Part shown: positions 24,342 to 34,600 of the stretch, one piece after another
Layout: every line of letters starts with the position of its first letter
Numbering within the stretch: the stretch's first letter is position 1
Assembly: GCA_900109895.1 (NCBI GenBank)
Contig: FOBR01000024.1
Span: forward strand, 1-64,000
Reading direction: 5' to 3'
Origin: a bacterium A37T11
Lineage (GTDB): Bacteria > Bacteroidota > Bacteroidia > Sphingobacteriales > Sphingobacteriaceae
Length of the DNA: 64,000 nucleotides
Notes under the pieces: model-generated
What the model was told of the DNA's origin: nothing
Databases searched by the model: none
Seen by the model: the letters and a program-made list of their open reading frames with translations, nothing else
Program-made: the position numbers and the translations under genes

Positions 24342-26072
24342 ATGAAAAGAAAAAATAACCATATTGCAAAACATACCTGTAAAATAGCTTTGGTACTGGT
24401 TTGCCTGATTCCCGGCATTATACCTTCCTCCGCACAAGACCTTTCGAGCTTTGTAAATCAAAAACCAATAGCATTTAATGGTGGTTTGGAGCTGCGGGGT
24501 ATTTTTTACAACGCTAGCGGCATAGCTGTTCGGCGTGAGCCGTTTACCTATCTGCTAAGCGGCAGCCCTACCGTAAGCCTGTATGGATGGAGCATCCCTT
24601 TTAGTTTTACCTTAAGCAAAGACGACCGTTCCTTCCGCCAACCATTTAACCAGTTTGGGCTAAGTCCCACTTATAAATGGATCACGGTGCATGCCGGCTA
24701 CCGCAACGTTACCTTTTCGCCCTACACCCTTGCCGGTCACACCATGTTGGGTGGAGGATTTGAGCTCAACCCCGGCAAGCTACGGGTTGGTTTTATAGTT
24801 GGCCGGCTGAACAGGGCCACCGTTATAGACACCACCACACAGGCCCTAGTGCCCTTCTCCTTTAGCCGCAAGGGCTATGCCGCCAAGTTGGGGTACGGTA
24901 CGCAGGCCAATTACTTTGACCTTAATTTCTTTCAGGCTAAGGATGATAGTACCTCGCGGCCGGACATCCGCATTCCAGACAGTACCAATGTACTGGCAGA
25001 AGCCAACACCTCCATGGGTTACAGTACCCGCTGGACAATCAAAAACTTTTTTATAGAAAGCAACGCTGCTATCAGCATCTATACCCGCGATATAAATTCT
25101 CCAATCAAGCTTGATTCTATTGACAGCGACCTATTGCAACGCGTCAAAGGATTCTTTAATATCAACGGAACCTCCGAATGGTTTCTGGCAGTAGATGCCG
25201 CTGCTGGCTACAAAGCCAAAACCTACGGGCTGAAAGTAAATTACCGGCGCATCGACCCGGACTTTAAAACCATGGGCTCCTACTTCTTTTCAAATGATGT
25301 AGAAAACTGGACCATAGCACCCGACTTTAGCCTTCCAAACGGGAAGCTGCGCATGAACGCTAGTGTTGGCATACAGCACGACAATGTGCGCAACCAAAAG
25401 CAGGCCACCAACCGGCGGTTCATCGGCTCAGGAGTACTGAGCGCAGAGATCACCAAACAGCTGGGGCTGGACATCAACTACAGCAATTTCTCAAACAACC
25501 AAAAGCCCAACACGCTCAAATTTGCCGACTCCCTCAAGATCGTACAAACCACTCAGGTCATTAGCCTGATGCCGCGCTACCTCATCCAGGGCACGCAAAC
25601 CAGCCAGATGATTATGCTTTCCGTCAATATCAGTACGATGGATGACTATAATAGTTACTATGGCTCGGAGGCCGCCAGCCGCAACATCAGCACGGGCCAA
25701 TACTTTCTGAACTACACCATCTCCATCCCGGCCAAACGGCTCAGTCTGTTCGGCAACCTTAGCTATACCTCGCTCAAAAGCACCGATGTAAAGAACAGCT
25801 ACCAGGGTTTGAGTGCGGGGGGCAACTACACCCTAAAAAACAACAGCCTCCAGGCCGGCCTGAACACCAGCGTGATGCAGGGTGATGATGGAACCGGTAA
25901 CAAAAGTCTGATCATTAACGGCACCGCCAATCTCAACTACCGGTTCAATAAAATCCAGACCCTTCGCTTCTCTTTTTACATAACCAACAATAACCCGGGC
26001 AGTGCAATAACGGGGGTTAACCCCGCATTTACAGAAACCCGGGGCGAGCTGGCCTACCAATTAAATTTTTGA
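24342..26072 (+). CDS. Outer-membrane beta-barrel protein, first gene of the three-gene giant-protein operon
   Basis: 576 residues with a signal peptide (IALVLVCLIPGIIPSSAQ) and a mature part made almost entirely of alternating beta-strands with aromatic girdle residues: PFTYLLSGSPTVSLYGWSIP, LRVGFIVGRLNRATV, GYAAKLGYGTQANYFDLNFF, YGLKVNYRRI, GLDINYSNFSN. It ends with the terminal strand GELAYQLNF, whose last residue is the Phe typical of barrels assembled by BamA. No plug or TonB box is seen, so it is not a TonB receptor. I do not recognise a named family. Its stop is 2 bp from the ATG of the giant gene, so a joint function, such as anchor or export pore, is the natural inference. Confidence 0.7.
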   Translation: MKRKNNHIAKHTCKIALVLVCLIPGIIPSSAQDLSSFVNQKPIAFNGGLELRGIFYNASGIAVRREPFTYLLSGSPTVSLYGWSIPFSFTLSKDDRSFRQPFNQFGLSPTYKWITVHAGYRNVTFSPYTLAGHTMLGGGFELNPGKLRVGFIVGRLNRATVIDTTTQALVPFSFSRKGYAAKLGYGTQANYFDLNFFQAKDDSTSRPDIRIPDSTNVLAEANTSMGYSTRWTIKNFFIESNAAISIYTRDINSPIKLDSIDSDLLQRVKGFFNINGTSEWFLAVDAAAGYKAKTYGLKVNYRRIDPDFKTMGSYFFSNDVENWTIAPDFSLPNGKLRMNASVGIQHDNVRNQKQATNRRFIGSGVLSAEITKQLGLDINYSNFSNNQKPNTLKFADSLKIVQTTQVISLMPRYLIQGTQTSQMIMLSVNISTMDDYNSYYGSEAASRNISTGQYFLNYTISIPAKRLSLFGNLSYTSLKSTDVKNSYQGLSAGGNYTLKNNSLQAGLNTSVMQGDDGTGNKSLIINGTANLNYRFNKIQTLRFSFYITNNNPGSAITGVNPAFTETRGELAYQLNF

Positions 26073-26074
26073 TT

Positions 26075-29000
26075 ATGAAAACTTGTACCATGTACGCATT
26101 TAAATTTATTCCAGGTTTTTGTTTACTGCTGTTGCTGGCTATGCAGCAACTTGCACAGGCACAGATAAACGTGCAGATACGCATCGTTCCCCCTTACCTA
26201 AGTCGGGTAAGCGACTATGCCTCCAGGCCAGACCTAATGATGCTCACGCTGACCAACACTAGCCGAAATACCCTCCAGTTACAGCTGCATGGCAGCATCA
26301 CCGGCGACAATGGAGTTTCAGCCATAGTCAAGGACAGTTATCGCAGCCCCCGGCCCGTTGAATTGGGACCCCTGGAAACCAAAAATCTCAATGCGAATGA
26401 CATTGTCAGCTTGTTTAATCCCAATACCATTACTTATACGGGCATCAGCGCTGCAGATATAAACAGGGGTTTTATTCTGCCTGAAGGCACTTACAGCATT
26501 TGTGTGCGCGCGCTCGATTATGACACCCATGAGCCCTTGAGCCCCGAGGAACCAATTGGCTGCACCCAGTTCAACATCAGCAACGTAGAGCCGCCGACCA
26601 TCATCTCACCGGCCAATGAGCAGGAGTTGAGCAGCCTGGGGCCACAGGCCTTCCCAATTACCTGGAGCACCCCACCGGGTGCCTCACCAGCCACCCAATA
26701 CCATGTGCGTATTGTGGAAATGCTTACACCGCGTAACCCGAACGATGCCATGCAGTCGGCCACAACGCCACCTTTCTTTGAACGTACCGTTCAAGGCAAT
26801 ACCCTTTTGTATGGCCCAGCCGACCCGCAACTCACTCCCGGTCGTCAATACGCACTGATGGTACAAGCCGATGACCCTTTTAATAGCGTTACTTATCGTA
26901 ATGGGGGGAAGAGTGAAGTATATACTTTTACCTATAGTACAACAGCCTCTGGCACTGCCATAGCTGGAGAGGTTGATAACAAAAAGGCTCCAAAGAAAAA
27001 TGAAGAAACCACTAAGCAATATACAACCAATAAAATCACCGGAAAACTCTCCTGGGCTTTCAAAGCTTCGGAGCAAAACTATCGGCAAAATCCGACGTTG
27101 CAATTTGCTGCAGCCTCGCAGGGAATGCAGCAAATGAGCCCCGCGGTCACTCCTATACAAGGCGCCCAAGCTTTGGTAAAAAGCGGTGGCCAAACGAACA
27201 TCCACTACATGAACATTCCTGGAGGCACTCCAGCGAGTTACTATCTAGGTCAAAATCCCCTCCAGGCAGCGAAAAGCGTAGCTTTAGCGCAGGCAGATCC
27301 TACATTAAATGTATCGACGGTGTTTGCTATGTTCACAGGAAGTATCCCTGTAAAGGTTCCCGTAAACCAGTCTGTCAGTCCTTCGGGTGTGATTAGTACA
27401 TCCGGCGCATCGTCTTTAGACATAAGCTATACGACGGTAAAAGTCGATACAGGCACACAGCGTTATCCGCTGGCCAATATCACCGTGACCATTCGCGGTG
27501 AAGAGTCAGGTATACCCTCTTTAAACTTACCCTCACCGATTGGTGCGCCTGGCAAGACGACAGTGATCCGGGAACAGGATATTCAGAACGCTGGTTTGCG
27601 GACCTCTGGTAGCTTGGAAAACTTGCTGATCGGTCAGCAAGTCCCTAATCAAAAAAAAGAACTGACAGCGTCTGCTTCTATTGAGGCAAACAACGTAAAT
27701 AATCCTGCTTCAGCGCCAGTTAGTTCTTCTTTAGGTATGGAGCCGACATCCAATGTATTGGCAACAGCAAAAACAGATGCGGAAGGCAATTTTACCTTTC
27801 AGTTGGTCAACCCGCAATATCAAGGCAAAAGTCCTTATAAAAACGTCCTTGTTACCGTAAATGCAGATGGGTTTGAGCCTTTTGAATATAAGCTGCCCGA
27901 ACAGCGACTAAATGACCTGACCCAGATTGACCTGGGCGAACAAACGTTGCTCGCAAAAACCTATCGCCTTAACCCTGTGGTTACGATTGCCGGCGATGAC
28001 AAGGGCGCCTTGGGGAATCCGGGTATGCGTATACGGGTATATCGCGAAGCGAATGAGGCTGAGCGATACCCCTATCTGCAACAGGAAGGCAATATAGCCG
28101 CCGAAGACAAAATTCCCGTAAGTATCCAGGGCAGGCGTTATATACCTGTAGCACAAGACAGCGTGCCAGCCGGCGGTAACCCGGTCAAGTCATACCAGTT
28201 TGCTATGGGACGGCTGTTTTACCAAGGCAGTTTATACGTCGAAGTAGACGGATTGTCCGGCAATGTCAACAAGAAAGCAACCACTGTGCGTATCATCGAT
28301 CAGAAAGTAGCGCCCTCCAGCATATTGCAGGCCAAGCCCGGATATCAATGCAGCCTTAAAAATCCCGCGGTTAGCGGGCAGGTCATATTAAGCGCCGGTG
28401 AGAACCTTCAGCCCATTGAAGGGGCGGTGTTGCAGGTTACGTTTAATGAGGAAGACCGCTTGCCAGTTATGACAGGAGCTGTCGTCATGATGCCTCTGCA
28501 ACAGGGTGGCAGCCAGACTCACAATGTTTCCATGGTTTCCGCGGTGCTTGGCAACAGCTCATTTGGCAAGGCAAACTATGCCGTGAACTCTTCGTTTAAC
28601 CTGGTCAATGTAGCAGCCGCCAAACCATTAAATGGTGTAGCGCAGCCTTTCGCCGTAACATCCGCATCGGCGCTGGTAAGTTCAAATGTGATGAACAACA
28701 CAAGCCCATCCTTCAGCTTCCAGTCAGTATATGCACAAGATGGTACCATGAGTGAAGCCCAGATACAGAATAAATATGGGTTGTATGCCGTTAAAACAGA
28801 CGCATCGGGTAACTACTATATTGGTGATCTGCCTATCCTCAAGGGAGGAGCCAGTTATACGGTAAAAATTGTTAGCTTGCCTTATAACTATCAGGACATG
28901 GAGGTCGTCCCCGGCAATGAGCAGACGTTCATTGCTGATAAAGGCGTGACCGAGACCCGGTCATTTTCCATTAGTCCGGAAGTCTTCAACCTGGTAGGGC

Positions 29001-32000
29001 GCGTAGTAGATGACAAGGGGCAGGGTCTCCCGTATGCACGCTTACATTTTAAAGAAAGTTCTACCTATTTTGATGCAGGAGAAGCAGGCCTCTTTCAAAC
29101 CAGTTATTACGCAGGCGACCATATATTGGTCATTGAAAAAGAAGGATATATCGCCAAAGAGGTGCGTGTGAAGCTTGGTGGACCGGCCATAGATCAACAG
29201 ACCAAAGACAAACTCGCAGAAAAAGGAAAGAAATGGACACAAAAGAATCCGGTAAATCCCGGTGAGGAAGTGATGAACTTGCAGTATCCGGGCGAATGGG
29301 TAATGAGCATGCAGCACACCAATACCGTGCAACAGGCCGTAAACGCTGGATACAGCTTTTCACCCGCCATGTTTGGCAATGCCGGCAGCTCACCACTCAT
29401 TGCCGATGGAGGCATCCAGGCGCCTCAGCTTCCCGGAGGTATGCGCGGGCCGTCGGCCCCAGGTGAAACTGGTTTGGAAAATACCATACCCATACCACTC
29501 ACCACGGTCTTTGCCGCACAGATCACGCAAACGTTCCATGCCAATACATTGGCCTTCGCCCAAACCAACTCGGTTGATCTGGGTGATGTAGGGCCGCTGC
29601 TTCCACGCCAAGGTAAGGTAAGCTTTACCATCATGGAAAAAAACACCACCCATCGCATAGAAGGAGCAGAAATCCAATTGTTTGATACAACCCATGTCAC
29701 AGACGCCGCAGGGCAATGGCTGTACGAAGGGTTTGGAGGGCAGGCAACCGTTACAGTGCGTACGCCCGTAGGGCAAGGATACGTCAGTTTGCAGCAAACC
29801 GTACAGATCATGGAAACCGGAGAGCAGACAGAAGTGCTTCTGTACCTTGAGAAAGGCACCCGTGTACATGGCCAGGTAAAAGGAGAAGGCCAGCCGCTTG
29901 CGGGAGCCAATATTAACATCGAAGGCCGGCCCTATTTATCGGCTGTCACCGGCGACGACGGCTCTTATGAAATCTTTCTTCCCGCCGGAGAGCAAACCAT
30001 CCGGGCAGCAAAAACAGGATTCTTCAGTAAGCAGCAGAACAAAACTGTACAAGGTGCTGACCTTTTGCTTGATTTTGACCTCGAAGGTGGAGGGAACAAG
30101 AATATTTCTACGCTATTAGGATTTGATATTGAGCTTGATAAAGCCTTGCCTGACGGCAATGGAGAGCAATGGAGCGGACGGTTTGTGCATTTGACACCCG
30201 CATCCGATATGGTTGGTAACGTGGCAGATCAAAGCCTGTCGTTTGCAAATATCTACGTAAATTTTGATGCAGACGGTAACGCCATCCCGCAGGGAAATCA
30301 GGTGGCCACGGATGCTACCTCTTTATCGCTTAAGCTTTTCGGCTTTCTTCCAGTCACCTTCAAGGGCGATCCACAGATCGTCGTCAAGAAAAATGCAGCC
30401 GGTAAGGGCAGTATCAGTGGTCAACTGCAACTGGCTGTTGATCAGATGCAGGGCAGCCGCGGTTTCTCCTTCCCCACAGACAACCCCATTTATATAGCTC
30501 TCGCTAACGGGGCAGGTGCCGAAGATATCGAAGTTTTTCGGGAGGCTGGCAGCACAGGGGCGACTGAAATTAGCCTAAAGCTGTCTAAATTGGGGTCCAA
30601 TGATGTCAGCATGAAACTATACGGCTTTTTACTGAGCGTTGACCTGGATAAATCACGCATAAGCAACACAGGGCTTAGCCTGGCAGGAACCATCCATACA
30701 CCCGCACTGGGCCCCATTTCATCGGCCGATATCACCATTGAAACCTTCAGCATCAGTAAAGACTTGCGCATACAAACCATCCAGATAAAAAACGACAACC
30801 TGCCGTCTATCGGCATAGGCAATTGGTCTGCTGCGTTAACCAATGTACTTTTCAATGAAAACGGATTCAAACTTGGCGGTAAATTTAAAGTGACCATACC
30901 GCAGTCGGGTGAGTCCAATGTAGATTTCAGCAATCTTAGCCTGGGCATCGATGCCTTGTATGGGGGTCAGTTCAGTTTTCCAGGCGAAGGCATTAATGTA
31001 TACAATATTGTAAAGCTCACTACTGGTAATACGCCCCTCAGTTTTGGCCGGGTTGGCAACACCCAGGTATACAGCCTGGCCGGAAGTGCCAATATAAAAT
31101 TTGATAAACTAATCACTAAGGAAATTAAGATACCGTCGTTCCAGCTGCAGACAGACGGGCGGTTTCTCATTGAGGCTCCCATTAACTATAGTGCAGACCT
31201 GTCGTTCGCCAAGTTCAAGATTGCTAATCTCACCGTGAGCACCCTTTCCGGACAAGTGCCCTTCATCAGCGTTCAGGGAGAATTTGTAGTTACGCTACCA
31301 GGCCTCAAATTTAATGTGGCCGACATCCGGTTTAAGGCAGCGGCCAATGGAGGGGCTGAATTTTCTGTAGTGACCATCAGTGGTGAACTGGAAGTGGCCG
31401 TTATGAAAGTAGGTGTAAGTGTAGGACTTAAGGAAAATGGTTTTGAAGGTGGTGGGAAATTAGGCATTCCAGGTATACCTTTTAGTGCAGATGTAGACTT
31501 TCATTATTATAAAGTATCCGGAGGGGTAGACATTGGGGCCAGTTTCAAAGCCGGGGTTGTCATACCCATCGGTATCGTGACAATTACTAAAATTGGCGGT
31601 GGATTTAGCTACAACAGCGGCAACGGCAAATTTATGATCAACATTAATGGTGGGGCTTCCATTACTGGTTTTAGTACTGTGGTCAGCCTTGATCCCATTA
31701 GCCTTACGGTTACAGACGGGCCGGTTATTGTGGGAGAGGTTGGCATCAAGATAGCCAATGCCTTTGCGCTGGCGAACGCGCGGATAGAGCTTAATGTACC
31801 CGGAAAATTTTTCAGCATCGGCGTTAACGCACAAATAGACCCCTTAAAAGGAGTGGCTACGGCAAAGGTGAACGGACTATTGCGCATAAAATGGGATCCT
31901 CAGGAAAGCTATATTTTCCTTGGATCTAATATAGACGTTAATTTATTTGGCTTCTTCCATAGTTACGGCGAGTATGCGCTAGGTATCAACATTGACAACC

Positions 32001-32560
32001 CAAAATACCGGAATGACGATATTGCACCATTCTTTGCTCATTTGGACAACGACCTTTACCAGCAGGGCCAGCAATATAAATTTTCGGGTGTTTACCTGCA
32101 TTCCATAACTAGTTTAGGTATGCCAAAAGAAAGGGCTGCCAGCATTGATCTGAAAATAGTAAGCGGAAAAGCCTGGTTTTATTCCTATTCAGACGTTATG
32201 TTGTTGTTAAATTTTGCAGCCAATGATTACCGATTCCGGCTAGCAGGCGGGCTCACTGCCGGAGCAGAAGGGTGTATAGGGCCGGGATGCATTGGGGCAG
32301 AATTCAGCACATGCTATTCCTTTACAGGAGGTAACAGCAACACGAAAGGCTGGTTTCTGAACGGAAGTGCGGCAGGCTCATTCGAAGGACAAATCGGATG
32401 CCATGCAGATTGCAATAGTATTGGATGGAAGTGGATATTTCCCTGTGGAGGTCGTATCTGTATCGGAGCACATGCTTCTGTTGATGTCAGTACAGTCCAA
32501 GGAGTACACTTTGGTGTTGGGCTAGGTTCCAGCAGCGCGAATAATGGTTGTTCAAATTAA
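26075..32560 (+). CDS. Giant exported multidomain protein (TANFOR-like N-terminus, carboxypeptidase-like repeats, Cys-rich end)
   Basis: 2161 residues from ATG 26075 (a TTG at 26069 overlaps the previous stop). Signal peptide 1-30 (CLLLLLAMQQLAQAQ). Residues about 31-150 (INVQIRIVPPYLSRVSDYAS, LTLTNTSRNTLQLQLHGSI, FILPEGTYSICVRALDY) resemble the Bacteroidota TANFOR domain; an FN3-like module follows (about 170-290). At least four carboxypeptidase-regulatory-like beta-sandwiches occur near 440-640, 770-960, 970-1040 and 1180-1340 (TDAEGNFTF, TDASGNYYIGDL, GRVVDDKGQGLPYARL, GDDGSYEIFLPAG). About 1345-2060 is a long beta-rich region with glycine-rich repeats. The last 97 residues hold eight Cys. 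No T9SS sorting tail is seen. Probably a very large surface or periplasmic beta-structured protein; function unknown. Confidence 0.72.
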   Translation: MKTCTMYAFKFIPGFCLLLLLAMQQLAQAQINVQIRIVPPYLSRVSDYASRPDLMMLTLTNTSRNTLQLQLHGSITGDNGVSAIVKDSYRSPRPVELGPLETKNLNANDIVSLFNPNTITYTGISAADINRGFILPEGTYSICVRALDYDTHEPLSPEEPIGCTQFNISNVEPPTIISPANEQELSSLGPQAFPITWSTPPGASPATQYHVRIVEMLTPRNPNDAMQSATTPPFFERTVQGNTLLYGPADPQLTPGRQYALMVQADDPFNSVTYRNGGKSEVYTFTYSTTASGTAIAGEVDNKKAPKKNEETTKQYTTNKITGKLSWAFKASEQNYRQNPTLQFAAASQGMQQMSPAVTPIQGAQALVKSGGQTNIHYMNIPGGTPASYYLGQNPLQAAKSVALAQADPTLNVSTVFAMFTGSIPVKVPVNQSVSPSGVISTSGASSLDISYTTVKVDTGTQRYPLANITVTIRGEESGIPSLNLPSPIGAPGKTTVIREQDIQNAGLRTSGSLENLLIGQQVPNQKKELTASASIEANNVNNPASAPVSSSLGMEPTSNVLATAKTDAEGNFTFQLVNPQYQGKSPYKNVLVTVNADGFEPFEYKLPEQRLNDLTQIDLGEQTLLAKTYRLNPVVTIAGDDKGALGNPGMRIRVYREANEAERYPYLQQEGNIAAEDKIPVSIQGRRYIPVAQDSVPAGGNPVKSYQFAMGRLFYQGSLYVEVDGLSGNVNKKATTVRIIDQKVAPSSILQAKPGYQCSLKNPAVSGQVILSAGENLQPIEGAVLQVTFNEEDRLPVMTGAVVMMPLQQGGSQTHNVSMVSAVLGNSSFGKANYAVNSSFNLVNVAAAKPLNGVAQPFAVTSASALVSSNVMNNTSPSFSFQSVYAQDGTMSEAQIQNKYGLYAVKTDASGNYYIGDLPILKGGASYTVKIVSLPYNYQDMEVVPGNEQTFIADKGVTETRSFSISPEVFNLVGRVVDDKGQGLPYARLHFKESSTYFDAGEAGLFQTSYYAGDHILVIEKEGYIAKEVRVKLGGPAIDQQTKDKLAEKGKKWTQKNPVNPGEEVMNLQYPGEWVMSMQHTNTVQQAVNAGYSFSPAMFGNAGSSPLIADGGIQAPQLPGGMRGPSAPGETGLENTIPIPLTTVFAAQITQTFHANTLAFAQTNSVDLGDVGPLLPRQGKVSFTIMEKNTTHRIEGAEIQLFDTTHVTDAAGQWLYEGFGGQATVTVRTPVGQGYVSLQQTVQIMETGEQTEVLLYLEKGTRVHGQVKGEGQPLAGANINIEGRPYLSAVTGDDGSYEIFLPAGEQTIRAAKTGFFSKQQNKTVQGADLLLDFDLEGGGNKNISTLLGFDIELDKALPDGNGEQWSGRFVHLTPASDMVGNVADQSLSFANIYVNFDADGNAIPQGNQVATDATSLSLKLFGFLPVTFKGDPQIVVKKNAAGKGSISGQLQLAVDQMQGSRGFSFPTDNPIYIALANGAGAEDIEVFREAGSTGATEISLKLSKLGSNDVSMKLYGFLLSVDLDKSRISNTGLSLAGTIHTPALGPISSADITIETFSISKDLRIQTIQIKNDNLPSIGIGNWSAALTNVLFNENGFKLGGKFKVTIPQSGESNVDFSNLSLGIDALYGGQFSFPGEGINVYNIVKLTTGNTPLSFGRVGNTQVYSLAGSANIKFDKLITKEIKIPSFQLQTDGRFLIEAPINYSADLSFAKFKIANLTVSTLSGQVPFISVQGEFVVTLPGLKFNVADIRFKAAANGGAEFSVVTISGELEVAVMKVGVSVGLKENGFEGGGKLGIPGIPFSADVDFHYYKVSGGVDIGASFKAGVVIPIGIVTITKIGGGFSYNSGNGKFMININGGASITGFSTVVSLDPISLTVTDGPVIVGEVGIKIANAFALANARIELNVPGKFFSIGVNAQIDPLKGVATAKVNGLLRIKWDPQESYIFLGSNIDVNLFGFFHSYGEYALGINIDNPKYRNDDIAPFFAHLDNDLYQQGQQYKFSGVYLHSITSLGMPKERAASIDLKIVSGKAWFYSYSDVMLLLNFAANDYRFRLAGGLTAGAEGCIGPGCIGAEFSTCYSFTGGNSNTKGWFLNGSAAGSFEGQIGCHADCNSIGWKWIFPCGGRICIGAHASVDVSTVQGVHFGVGLGSSSANNGCSN

Positions 32561-32563
32561 TTT

Positions 32564-34597
32564 ATGAAAACAAAAATGAGAAGATTGTTTTTTATAGCCC
32601 TCATAGGCTTTATCATCACAGGTCAGTGCAAGGCGCAGGAGCAACCTGGCCAGCGTATCCTGCCCGGACCCCACTATACGATGCTCCTGTTGCAGAGTAT
32701 TGCAGAAACATCTGATAAAGCCGGGCCGCCCGCATTTCCCAAAGCCGGCGAGCATTTTGATATTTTCCGCGCAGATGGTGACCAGGGCAAAGAAAAAAAG
32801 GTGGGTAGTGTTTCCTTTCCAGGTTCGGCCGAAGGACTTAAAAAGAGGCTGGGAGAAAGCCTTACGGCTGACGTATTGAACCGTTTGCAGGTAAAGAATC
32901 TGGATGAGGCTTATCGGTTACTATTACAAAAAGGCCCAGACACCCTGGGATTGACCCTCCTGTCGCCCGGCCTGCTTGAAGCTTTTGGCATGGTGTACCT
33001 TGACCATGATCGTAACCCCGCAGTCACTTCGCTTTATCGCGTGGATCAGGTGGCTGATGAAGGGGCAGTCATTAAAAGCGGAACAGCTCGTATAGCGGGA
33101 AAGCTGCCCGTTTATCCTGAACGGTATCGCGTTCATTCTTTTCTGGTGACAGACAGTTCGGCCATGGTTAAATGGGCCAATCCAACAGATAATGGCAGTG
33201 GGGGCATGCCGTTGTTTGCCAATATTTACCGGCGAACTACCAGCCGCGGATCTTTTGAGCAGGTGCAAAAATTGTTCATTCTTTCTAATACGACTTCTGA
33301 CAGCAGTTACGTATCTTTCAGTGAACAGGTAGAACCAGGCGTGCAGCTTTCTTATTATATGCAGTTGGAAGATTTAGCCGGAAACCTGGGGCCGGTATCA
33401 GATACACTGAGTGCGCTGGCCATCGATGTGTCAAAGTTAAGTAGTATTCAGAACCTGCAAGTAGCAGACAGCACAACCGGTCTTTTGCTCACCTGGGATC
33501 CACTTCCTAGGCAGGCTATATATACGGGCATACAAATCCTCAAATCGCGGCAACCAGGGTCAGACTATGTCGTGGTAGATACTATACCCGCTACAGATAC
33601 CGCTTACCTGGATGAAAAAGTGATCGCCGCATCCTCCTATTACTATAAGGTAAGGCCGCTTATTTATAACCTTCCCGGGCGAGACCCTTTAATGTTCGCC
33701 GAAGCAAGTGGCCACAAAAGTGAAGGTGAAAATGCCACTCGGCCCGTCGCCCCCCGCGAAGTGCGTGTCGAAGCAACACAAGGCGGCGTGAAAATAAATT
33801 GGCAACATGGTGATGAGCTCAACCTGTTTGGCTATTTTGTATTGCGGGGAACCAGTGCCAGCAATCTGGAGATCGTATCCCGCCCAGTTAAAGATACCGT
33901 ATATATAGACAGTACCTTTTCTCCGGGCTTTTCAGGCCAACTTCAGTATGCTGTTCAGGTGATGAACCTCAGCCAAGCTATGAGCGATACCTCCGAAATC
34001 GCATCCGTTACCTTACGCCAACCAGTGGTCCTTAGTGCTCCGGGCGGTATACAATCCAAACGCACGGTTGATGGCGTCGCCTTGCAATGGGAACAAACCA
34101 GTGATCGTGACAACAATGTGCAGGGATATATTCTTTATAGACGTTCCAGCAGCGATTCATCCTATAAAACTCTTAATAAAGCATCTTTGGTACGTTTGCC
34201 TTTTTATACAGACAGTACCGCCTTTGCAGACAGCAGCTATACCTATGCCGTTTCTTCTGCCGATACGTGGGGCAATCAAAGCATCCTTTCGCCACTCACA
34301 TCAATCGGTCCTGACGATAGTGCCAACCTGCCGCCGGCATCTATCTACGTTCGAAATCTAACTGAAGGTATTGAAATATCCTGGCCACAAGATTATGGAA
34401 AAACAAGCCGTCAATACGTCGTTTATCGCCGTCAGGTAGGTGAGAAAGAATTTGTCAGCCTTGGAAGTGGCGATGCTACCAATACCTTTATTGATAAAAA
34501 AAGCCAGAAAGGTACCTTATATGAATACGCCGTAGCTGTCAAAACCGGTATTACCGAAGGTTCCAAAAGCGCCGCCCAGTCTATAAGGCGCCAATAA
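32564..34597 (+). CDS. Exported protein of tandem fibronectin type III-like domains
   Basis: 677 residues, ATG 3 bp after the giant gene's stop. Signal peptide about 1-24 (MRRLFFIALIGFIITGQCKAQ). After a unique N-terminal region (about 30-175) come five FN3-like repeats near 180-280, 285-385, 400-490, 495-590 and 597-677, each with the W/Y signature: VKWANPTDNG, LLLTWDPLPR, VKINWQHGDE, VALQWEQTSDRD, IEISWPQDYG, and a matching YxYxV near its end. No catalytic residues are evident. Such proteins usually act as adhesins or scaffolds. The 3-bp spacing implies the product works with the giant protein. Confidence 0.75.
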   Translation: MKTKMRRLFFIALIGFIITGQCKAQEQPGQRILPGPHYTMLLLQSIAETSDKAGPPAFPKAGEHFDIFRADGDQGKEKKVGSVSFPGSAEGLKKRLGESLTADVLNRLQVKNLDEAYRLLLQKGPDTLGLTLLSPGLLEAFGMVYLDHDRNPAVTSLYRVDQVADEGAVIKSGTARIAGKLPVYPERYRVHSFLVTDSSAMVKWANPTDNGSGGMPLFANIYRRTTSRGSFEQVQKLFILSNTTSDSSYVSFSEQVEPGVQLSYYMQLEDLAGNLGPVSDTLSALAIDVSKLSSIQNLQVADSTTGLLLTWDPLPRQAIYTGIQILKSRQPGSDYVVVDTIPATDTAYLDEKVIAASSYYYKVRPLIYNLPGRDPLMFAEASGHKSEGENATRPVAPREVRVEATQGGVKINWQHGDELNLFGYFVLRGTSASNLEIVSRPVKDTVYIDSTFSPGFSGQLQYAVQVMNLSQAMSDTSEIASVTLRQPVVLSAPGGIQSKRTVDGVALQWEQTSDRDNNVQGYILYRRSSSDSSYKTLNKASLVRLPFYTDSTAFADSSYTYAVSSADTWGNQSILSPLTSIGPDDSANLPPASIYVRNLTEGIEISWPQDYGKTSRQYVVYRRQVGEKEFVSLGSGDATNTFIDKKSQKGTLYEYAVAVKTGITEGSKSAAQSIRRQ

Positions 34598-34600
34598 TGC

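Noticed and set aside
26684-27205. 173-codon minus-strand frame inside the giant gene, and similar long antisense frames at 29390-29919 and 59215-59724
   Set aside because: Shadows of strongly coding, GC-richer plus-strand genes; translated products look random.
27560-27640. TonB plug-like segment in the giant protein (IREQDIQNAGLRTSGSLENL)
   Set aside because: The resemblance to plug sequences is short and lacks the flanking motifs and barrel; probably chance.
24342-34597. T9SS secretion tail on the exported proteins of this operon
   Set aside because: The C-termini of the giant and FN3 proteins lack the type A or B sorting-domain pattern; the barrel ends in a normal BamA-type terminal strand.
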